Positions 54,548-61,538 of a DNA stretch of 64,000 bases are shown piece by piece (positions within the stretch are counted from its first letter, which is position 1; each line of letters opens with the position of its first letter). The notes under the pieces were generated by a model. The model was given only the letters and a program-made list of their open reading frames with translations. It searched no databases and was not told the DNA's origin. The DNA is taken from positions 3,410,001 through 3,474,000 of the forward strand of contig JAJNNQ010000078.1 in assembly GCA_027886175.1 (NCBI GenBank), written 5' to 3'. The position numbers and the translations under genes were made by a program. This DNA is from Phylloscopus collybita (Eukaryota > Chordata > Aves > Passeriformes > Phylloscopidae).

Positions 54548-55718
54548 TGATGTCAGTTTGTAGGAGGCCTTTGGCACTACAAGGGCAGATAAACTTCCAA
54601 CTGGTGGTAGATTCCGTGCGGGAGATATCCTCATTTGTGAGGAATTTCAGCAGGCATAACCCCAGTGGCAGGCAGACAGCATTAGACACAAACGGTGACC
54701 CTTTTCCATGGGAAACCGAAGTCTCTACCCCACGTTCCTGATGTTAGTTTGTAAGAGGCGTTTGGAAGTACAAGGGCAGAAAAACTTCCATCTCGTGGTA
54801 GATTGCACCTGGGAGATATCCTCATTTTTATGGAATTTCAGTGGTATTATAGTAGGCAGATATCCAGCAGCAGGCAGACTGCTTTACACATGAACGCTGG
54901 CCCATATCCATGGGAAACCAAAGTCTCCACACCAGGCTCCTCATGTCAGTTTATAGAAGGCCTTTGGAAATACAAGGGCAGAAAAACTTATATCTGGCAA
55001 TAGACTGCACCCGGGAGATGTCTTCATTTGTATGGAATTTCAGTGGAATTTTCGTAGGTAGAAGCCCAATGGCAGGCAGACATTATTAGACACGAACGGT
55101 GGCCCATTTCCATGAGAAACCAAAGTCTCCACCCCAGGTTCCTGATGTCAGTTTTTAGGAGGCCTTTGGCACTAGAAGGGCAAACAAACTTCCAACTGGT
55201 GGGAGATTCCATCTGGGAAATATCCTCATTTGTGAGGAATTTCAGTAGGCATAACTCCAGTGGCAGGCAGACAGCATTAGACACGAACAGTGGCCCTTTT
55301 CCATGGGAAACCAAAATCTCCACCCCATGTTGCTGATGTCACTTTGTAGGAGGCGTTTTCCAATATAAGGGCAGAGAAACTTCTATCTGGTTGTAGATTG
55401 CACCTGGGAGATATCCTCATTTCTATGGAGTTTTAGTGGAATTTTAGTAGGAAGAAGCACAGTGGCAGGCAGACAGCATTAGACACGAACAATGGCCCAT
55501 TTTTATGGGAAACCAAAGTCTCCACCCCACGTTCCTGATGTCCGTTTCTAGGAGGCCTTTGACACTACAAAGGTAGACAAACTTCCGTCTGGTGGTTGAT
55601 TGCATCGGGGAGATATCCTCATTTGTATGGAATTTCAGCAGGTAAAAGCCCAGTGGCAGGCAGACAGCATTAGACATGAACGGTGGCCCTTTTCCCATGG
55701 GCAGCCAAAGTCTCCAAG

Positions 55719-55730
55719 CCACGGAGGCCT
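55719..55730. other. Satellite inversion junction
   Basis: The forward monomer runs CAAAGTCTCCAAGCCACG and would normally continue TTCCTGATGTC. Instead it joins GAGGCCTCCTACAAACTG, the reverse complement of a different monomer phase. Homology to the second copy of the inverted unit begins at 55725, so the breakpoint is within 55723-55725. The GAG at the joint gives little or no microhomology. It could be a real inversion breakpoint or an assembly join. Confidence 0.9.
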
Positions 55731-58700
55731 CCTACAAACTGACATCAGGAACCTGGAGTGGAGACTTTGGTTTCCCATGGAAATGGGCCACCGTTAGTGT
55801 CTAATGTGTGCCTGCCACTAGGCTTCCGCCTATTAAAATTCCACTAAAATTCCATACAAATGAGGATGTCTCCCAGGTGCAATCTACAACCAGATGGAAG
55901 TTTGTCGGCCCCTGTAGAGCAAGAGGCCTCATACAAATTGACATCAGGAATCTTGGGCAGAGACTTTGGTTTCCCATGGAAAAGGGAAACCGTTCGTGTC
56001 TAATGCTGTCTGACTGCCACTGGGCTTATGGGTACTAAAATTACATACAAATGAGGATATCTCCCAGATGCAATATGCCACCAATTGGAAGTTTGTCTCC
56101 TCTTGTAGTGCCAGAGGCCTCCTAGAAAATGACATTAGGATCGTGGGGTGGAGACTTTGGTTTCCCATGGAAAAGGACCACCGTTCGCGTCTAATGCTGT
56201 CTGCCTGGCACTGTGGCTATGACTGCTGAAGTTCCATAGAAATGAGGATATCTCCCAGGTGAAATCTACCACCAGGTGGAAGTTTGTCTGCCCTTGTAGT
56301 GCCAAAGGCCTCCTAAAACCTGACATCAGGAACGTGGCTTGGAGACTTTGGCTGCCCATGGGAAAAGGGCCACCGTTCGTGTCTAATGCTGTCTGCCTGC
56401 CACTGATGTTCTGCCTGCTGAAATTCCATACAAATGAGCATATCTCCCCGATGCAATCAGCCACCAGACGGAAGTTTTTCTGCCCTTGTACTGTCAATGG
56501 CCTACTAAAACCTGACATCGGGAACGTTGTGTGGAGACTTTGGTTTCCCATGGAAAAGGACCACCGTTCGTGACTAATGCTGTCTGCCTGGCACTGTAGT
56601 TAGGACTGCAGAGGTTCCATACAAATGAGGATATCTCCCAGGTGCAATCTACCACCAGGTGGAAGTTTGTCTGCCCTTGTAGTGCCAAAGGCCTCCTAGA
56701 AACGGACAACAGGAACGTGGGGTGGAGACTTTGGTTTCCCTTAGAAATGGGCCACCGTTCGTGTCTTATGCTGTCTGCCTGCCACTGGGTTTCTACGTGC
56801 TGAAATTCCATACAAATGAGGGTATCTCCCCGATGCAATCAACCACCAGACGGAAGTTTGTCTGCCCTTGTACTGCCAAATGCCTCCTAAAACCTGACAT
56901 CCGGTACGTGGTGTGGAGACTTTGGTTTCCCATGGAAAAGGACCGCCGTTCCCGTCTAATGCTGTCTGCCTGGCACTGTGGTTATGACTGCTGAAGTTGC
57001 ATACAAATGAGGATATCTCCAAGGTGCAATCTACCACAAGGTGGAAGTTTGTCTGCCCTTGTAGTGCCAAAGGTCTCCTAGAAATGGACAGCGGGTACGT
57101 GGTGTGGAGACTTTGGTTTCCCATAGAAATGAGCCACCGTTCGTGTCTAATACTGTCTGCCTGCCACTGGGCTTCTTCCTACTAAAATTCCACTAAAATT
57201 CAATAGAAATGAGGATATCTCCCAGGTGCAATCGACAACCAGATGGAAGTTTCTCTGCCCTTATATTGGAAAATGCCTCCTACAAAGTGACATCAGCAAC
57301 GTGGGGTGGAGATTTTGGTTTCCCACGGAAAAGGGCCACCGTTCGTGTCTAATGCTGTCTGCCTGGCACTGGGGTTATGCCTGCTGAAATCCCTCACAAA
57401 TGAGGATGTCTCCCAGGTGCAATCTACCACCCGTTGGAAGTTTGTCTGCCCTTGTAGTGCCAAAGGCCTCCTAAAAATTGACATCAGGAACGTGCGGTGG
57501 AGACTTTGGTTTCCCAAAGAAATGGGCCACCGTTCGCGTCTAATGCTGTCTGCCTGGCACTGTGGCTATGACTGCTGAAGTTCCATAGAAATGAGGATAT
57601 CTCCCAGGTGAAATCTACCACCAGGTGGAAGTTTGTCTGCCCTTGTAGTGCCAAAGCCCTTCTAGATACGGACATCAGGAACGTGGGGTGGAGACTTTGG
57701 TTTCCCTTAGAAATGGGTCACCGTTCGTGTCTAATGCTGTCTGCCATACACTGGGCTTATGCCTACTAAAATTCCACTAAAATTACATACAAATGAGGAT
57801 ATCTCCCCGATGCAATATGCCACCAGTTGGAAGTTTGTCTGCTCTTGTAGTGCCAAAAGCCTCCTAGAAACGGACATCAGGAACGTGGGGTGGAGACTTT
57901 GGTTTCCCATGGAAATGGGCCACCGTTGGTTTTCAATGCTGTTTTCTTGACACTGCGCTTCTGCCTGCTTTAATTCCACTAAAATTCCACACAAATGAGT
58001 ATATCTCCAAGCTGCAATATGCCACTAGTTGGAAGTTTGTCTGTTCTTTTCGTGCCAAAGGCCTCCTAAAAACTGACATCAGGAACCTGGCCTGGAGGCT
58101 TTGTTTTCCCCTAGAAAAAGGCCACTATTCATGTCTAATTCTGTCTACCTGTCGCTGGGATTCTGCGCAATTAAATTCCTCTATAATTCTATACAAATGA
58201 GGATATCTCCCAGGTGCAATTTACCACCAGATGGAATTTTGTCTGCCCTTGTAGTTCCAAAGGCCTCCTACAAACTGACATCAGGAACGTGAGGTGGAGA
58301 CTTTGGTTTCCCATTGAAAAGGTCCACTGTTCGTGTCTAATGCTGTCTGCCTGCCACTGGGCTTCTGCCTGCTGAAATTCCATACAAATGAGGATATCTC
58401 CTCGATGCAATCAACCACCAGACAAAACTTTGTCTGCCCTTGTAGTGCCAAAGGCCTCCTACAAACTGACATCAGGAACCTGGAGTGGAGACTTTGGTTT
58501 CCCATGGAAATGGGCCACCGTTAGTGTCTAATGTGTGCCTGCCACTAGGCTTCCGCCTATTAAAATTCCACTAAAATTCCATACAAATGAGGATGTCTCC
58601 CAGGTGCAATCTACAACCAGATGGAAGTTTGTCGGCCCCTGTAGAGCAAGAGGCCTCATACAAATTGACATCAGGAATCTGGGGCAGAGACTTTGGTTTC

Positions 58701-58992
58701 CCATGGAAAAGGGACACCGTTCGTGTCTAATGCTGTCTGACTGCCAGTGGGCTTATGGCTACTAAAATTACATACAAATGAGGATATCTCCCAGATGCAA
58801 TATGCCACCAGTTGGAAGTTTGTCTCCTCTTGTAGTGCCAGAGGCCTCCTAGAAAATGACATTAGGATCGTGGGGTGGAGACTTTGGTTTCCCAAGGAAA
58901 TGGGTCACCGTTCGTGTCTAATGCTGTCTTCCTGCCGCTGGGCTTCTGCCTACTAAAATTCCACTAAAATTCCATACAAATGAGAATATCTC
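55724..58992 (-). repeat. Satellite array, inverted segment
   Basis: From 55724 the satellite landmarks appear as their reverse complements, for example GGCCTCCTACAAACTGACAT and GAGACTTTGGTTTCCCATGG, and stay so up to the provirus. The segment has its own period of 2,727 bp: 55725-56160 is repeated at 58452-58887 with few differences. 2,727 bp is about 14 monomers of mean length 194.8. The last satellite bases before the LTR are a monomer broken in the middle of its ATATCTC motif. The monomer types resemble those of the forward array but do not form a simple mirror image of the sequence just left of the junction. Confidence 0.95.
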
Positions 58993-59129
58993 TGTCTTGG
59001 GTTGTGGAGCTGGGTTTTGTGTATTCTATTTACATCTGTTTTGGGGCCTGATGACCCACCTTGATAGGCCATTGTTACCTTCCCCAGCCTGTGCGGTGCA
59101 TTTGCATTTCTATACATCTCATGCCCTGG

Positions 59130-59173
59130 CGGTGGGGGGTGGGGGGGAGGGGAGGTGGCCGGGTGGGGTCGGT
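59130..59173 (+). promoter_or_regulatory. G-rich tract in U3, potential G-quadruplex
   Basis: The + strand has more than five runs of three or more G within 44 bases, including runs of six and seven. This meets the usual G-quadruplex pattern and could act as a GC-box-like promoter element. Function is inferred. Confidence 0.5.
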
Positions 59174-59432
59174 GCTGCTCTGTTGCAGGAGCGGGGTGCG
59201 CGGTGCTTCCTTCGCGGCGGTGTGGCAAGAGCTTCTTTGTCTCCTGTGCTCGCCATCCTGTCTCCCTCCTGGCCGTCCCTGAACCGGTTTCTTCGCAGAA
59301 TCATCTCTGCTCCAACAGGATCACGTCTGCCACTCCAGAAGTGTTTGGACTGTTTACGTTTGGACTGTTATCAACATCCTGAATCACAGGGTCAGATTGA
59401 AACTCTGACTTTGTCAGGGTTTTCTTCTAAAA

Positions 59433-59440
59433 TTATAGTT
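59433..59440 (+). promoter_or_regulatory. Possible TATA element of the LTR
   Basis: A TTATAGTT stretch lies about 75 bases upstream of the candidate polyadenylation signal. The motif is weak, and the start site is not determined from sequence alone. Confidence 0.3.
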
Positions 59441-59508
59441 TATTTGTTTATTTGTTTGTTTGGTTGGGTGGTTTTGTTTCCTATCATATTTGTATTGTTA
59501 AACCTCCT

Positions 59509-59514
59509 AGTAAA
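59509..59514 (+). promoter_or_regulatory. Candidate polyadenylation signal of the LTR (AGTAAA)
   Basis: AGTAAA is a common variant of AATAAA. It lies about 145 bases before the LTR end, and no AATAAA is seen in the LTR. Confidence 0.45.
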
Positions 59515-59664
59515 GAACTGTTATTCCTATTCCCAACATCTTCGCCTGAGAGCCCTTGATTGCAAAATTATAATTCGTCGGGGTGCGAGGGGTTGGTATT
59601 CTCCATCCTAGGGGAACCTCAGTTTCCCTGGCAGATACCTGTCTTTCCAAACCAAGACAGATTT

Positions 59665-59683
59665 TGGCGCCCAAGGGTGGGGC
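59665..59683 (+). promoter_or_regulatory. Primer binding site, lysine-type but imperfect
   Basis: TGGCGCCCAAGGGTGGGGC begins five bases after the LTR. Its first ten bases, TGGCGCCCAA, are those complementary to the 3' end of tRNA-Lys as used by lysine-primed retroviruses. The following bases fit the same tRNA with one extra or changed base before GTGGGGC. ERV-L elements take their name from leucine tRNA, so a lysine-type site with an ERV-L-like pol is unexpected. Confidence 0.75.
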
Positions 59684-59749
59684 ACGAGGGCATTGAGAGA
59701 GAGGAATAACAGTTCTTGGGTATTAGATAAAAGCCCACTGGCCAGAATA

Positions 59750-61510
59750 ATGTGGTCTAGCTTTCCCTGGTTTGGGTGGCACGTGGTGGTGGCTGTATTT
59801 CTGCCATTTGCTACTCCTTATGTTAATATGGGTCCTATGACTAAGGCTACTGTGGCGGGCATTCAGTTTGTTTTGTGGATTAATAAGGTGAGAAATTCAT
59901 GGATTTTTAACTTCCTCTGGAAAGCAAGCACATGGATTCATAGCTATCATAGGCTAACTCTGTGCTTCTGGGGTTACTTTAACAATGGTACCTATTGTAA
60001 GGAAATGGCACCGGGGGAAATTTTCTCCCAGCCCTTCACACAGTTTTTTGGGTCCACCCCACCAGTTTTTGAAGGGTTGAAATCTCTGAGTGCTAATGAT
60101 ATCATACAGTGGCTGGTGTTGCTGGTATGCCTGTTCTGTTTGGCATTCAGAGATAAGGGGAAATTGGCCTGGGTAAGCACCTTAATAAGTACCCCAGAGA
60201 ATAAGAATGCAGCCCAAGAGTCCGCTCCTGCCCCACAGCCTGCCTCAGAGATAAACCACCCGGTTTGGGTGGGGGCTCTGATTAAGGAGATGCAAGAAAA
60301 GATGAGCCAGATGCTGAGGGAGTACATCTCCCCAGCTAGTGGGAAATCCTTCCCCTGCCCTGACAAAAGAGAGCCTGATGGTGCAGCAATGAAACCCACA
60401 GAGATTACAACTGCTCAGGTCCCAGCTGAACCACAGGGGCAGTCACAGCCAGCGGCAGTTGCCCCTGTGGAAACAAAGAAATCTAAGGTGAAAACAGCAA
60501 ACCCAGACAATAAGAAAGGAGGGCCCTCACAACCTGCAGGGGAATCACATGTTCAGATCATCACCGAGTCCCTGTCGTACGAAAGTCTCCGTAACCTGCA
60601 AAAAGATATCGTACGGCGGGGGCGTGAGGCTTACACAGCCTGGCTACTTCGGGTCTGGGACCTCATGGGTACTGGTGTGCAATTGGACAGTGGTGAGGCA
60701 AGGAATTTGGGACCCTTGACCCAGGACTCAGGTATAAATCAGGTATTTGTAAGAGAGCCAGGACCCCTTTCCCTTTGGGAGCGGCTTTTAATGAGTGTGA
60801 GAGAGAGATTTATCCACAAAGAAAGAATGCAGGAGCACCACCATAGAATGCGCTGGAAAACTCTGGAGGAAGGGATCCAACAGCTGAGGGAAGTGGCGGT
60901 GCTGGAGGTACTTTTTGGGAGGAGTGGACAGCATGATAATGACCCTGACAAGGTTAAATGCACAGGGCAGATGTTGTGGAATCTGGCAAATCTAGGGCCA
61001 TCTCAGTACACCACCTTTATTGCAACAATTAATGCTGAGGACAATCGAGAGACAGTGGGGTCTGTTGCCAATAAGCTTAGGAACTATGAAAGTATGATCA
61101 ATGGCCCGATGCAGGCTCATATCTCTGCCGTGGTTAAAGAACTCAAAGAAGAGATAAGGGGGGTGAGGGAGGAGATGAGGACAAACAGTTCCAATGTGGC
61201 ACCAGTGCGAGTCACAGGCCCCAGAGTTAGAGCCCAACGACCCCCAGCTCGAGAGAGAGGGTACACCCCAAGAGCTGACCTGTGGTTTTATCTGCGTGAC
61301 CATGGGGAAGACATGGGAATGTGGGATGGGAAACCCACTTCTGTCCTGGCAGCACGGGTGCGTGAGCTCAAGGAGAGGAACAATCACCAAGGGGGATCTA
61401 CGAAAATGAAAGTAGCCTCAGCCTCCTATAACCAAGCTGCCAATGCTGTGTTGAATCCCCTTGAAGGAACCTCTAGTATGTATGCTCAGGGAGGGGATAA
61501 CCAGTGCTAG
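59750..61510 (+). CDS. gag: Gag polyprotein with membrane-protein-like N-terminus
   Basis: The ORF is 586 codons from the first ATG, 66 bases after the primer site. The frame is open further upstream, with a TTG at 59693 but no earlier ATG. Residues 5-25 are strongly hydrophobic (HVVVAVFLPFA), N79 lies in an NGT sequon between two cysteines (C72, C83), and residues 118-133 form a second hydrophobic segment (WLVLLVCLFCLAF) followed by RDK. Residues of about 150-265 are Pro/Ala/Gln-rich. A helical, capsid-like region follows (about 265-470), with a coiled-coil-prone stretch near its end. The region around 486-507 is Arg-rich. I see no CCHC zinc knuckle, PTAP or PPxY motif and no clear major homology region. 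Identification as Gag rests on its position between primer site and pol. It ends at UAG 61508-61510, in frame with pol. Confidence 0.85.
   Translation: MWSSFPWFGWHVVVAVFLPFATPYVNMGPMTKATVAGIQFVLWINKVRNSWIFNFLWKASTWIHSYHRLTLCFWGYFNNGTYCKEMAPGEIFSQPFTQFFGSTPPVFEGLKSLSANDIIQWLVLLVCLFCLAFRDKGKLAWVSTLISTPENKNAAQESAPAPQPASEINHPVWVGALIKEMQEKMSQMLREYISPASGKSFPCPDKREPDGAAMKPTEITTAQVPAEPQGQSQPAAVAPVETKKSKVKTANPDNKKGGPSQPAGESHVQIITESLSYESLRNLQKDIVRRGREAYTAWLLRVWDLMGTGVQLDSGEARNLGPLTQDSGINQVFVREPGPLSLWERLLMSVRERFIHKERMQEHHHRMRWKTLEEGIQQLREVAVLEVLFGRSGQHDNDPDKVKCTGQMLWNLANLGPSQYTTFIATINAEDNRETVGSVANKLRNYESMINGPMQAHISAVVKELKEEIRGVREEMRTNSSNVAPVRVTGPRVRAQRPPARERGYTPRADLWFYLRDHGEDMGMWDGKPTSVLAARVRELKERNNHQGGSTKMKVASASYNQAANAVLNPLEGTSSMYAQGGDNQC
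59885..59893 (+). promoter_or_regulatory. Candidate splice donor inside gag
   Basis: AAGGTGAGA fits the vertebrate 5' splice consensus closely, with the cut after G59887, in gag codon 46. If used, a spliced message would keep the hydrophobic Gag start as leader for a downstream exon. There is no evidence of use from sequence alone. Confidence 0.3.
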
Positions 61511-61538
61511 AGGGGCCCTGCCTCTAGCCAGGTAGAGG
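61507..61538 (+). promoter_or_regulatory. Gag stop codon inside a hairpin, candidate readthrough element
   Basis: The UAG (61508-61510) lies within CTAGAGG (61507-61513), which is the exact reverse complement of CCTCTAG (61521-61527), with a 7-base loop GGCCCTG. CCTCTA can instead pair with TAGAGG at 61533-61538 across a 6-base loop, so two stems compete. Gag and pol are in the same frame with no stop other than this UAG. Suppression of UAG, as in gammaretroviruses, is the simplest way to make Gag-Pol; a role for the hairpin is inferred. Confidence 0.55.

Larger units (their letters stand above)
21302..55723 (+). repeat. Satellite array, forward orientation, right segment with long higher-order units
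   Basis: This continues the same satellite after the solo LTR. It holds long-range units of 11.9-13.9 kb, each built of about 60-71 monomers by length. Copies of the same unit are close to identical, while adjacent monomers within a unit differ at many positions. The segment ends abruptly at 55723, where orientation reverses. Apart from small indels and whole-monomer gains or losses I see no foreign insert in it. Confidence 0.97.
49825..55723 (+). repeat. Higher-order unit C, truncated by the inversion
   Basis: This aligns with unit B at an offset of 11,906-11,907 bp up to about 53.0 kb, then at 11,514 bp, because one 393-bp dimer present twice in A and B is present once here. It stops at 55723, less than half way through the unit. 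A short patch at 54498-54547 differs from A and B and matches the inverted arm. Confidence 0.85.
58993..59659 (+). mobile_element. 5' LTR of the ERV-L-like provirus
   Basis: This 667-bp LTR begins TGTCTTGG and ends CCAAGACA, perfect 8-bp terminal inverted repeats with TG...CA ends. Satellite sequence stops exactly at 58992. The primer binding site starts five bases after the LTR end, as expected. The 5' third includes a G-rich tract (59130-59173). A T-rich stretch with a TTATAG motif at about 59433 could serve as a TATA element, and AGTAAA at 59509 as the polyadenylation signal, which would put R at roughly 59460-59530. A 204-codon open frame across it (58997-59611) is coincidental. The second LTR is out of the window, so LTR-LTR divergence cannot be measured. 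Confidence 0.92.

Noticed and set aside
1..58992. Many open frames of 60-150 codons on both strands in the satellite, with recurring peptides
   Set aside because: They repeat with the monomer, overlap one another on both strands and end after about one monomer. Monomer lengths are not multiples of three, so frames do not continue. They follow from the repeat having few stops.
1..58992. CRISPR-like or telomeric arrays
   Set aside because: The repeats are head-to-tail monomers of 191-202 bp with no spacer structure, and I saw no TTAGGG tracts.
1..58992. CENP-B box
   Set aside because: I looked for a TTCG...CGGGA-type motif in the consensus monomer and did not find one.
58997..59611. 204-codon open frame
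   Set aside because: It lies entirely within the LTR defined by terminal inverted repeats and the primer site. The low-complexity peptide has no recognisable domain.
59693..59749. Upstream TTG as gag start
   Set aside because: The frame is open, but the first ATG at 59750 is the more likely start. Non-ATG initiation would need evidence.
61490..61530. Ribosomal frameshift between gag and pol
   Set aside because: Pol is in the same frame as gag with only the UAG between them, so no slippery site is needed.
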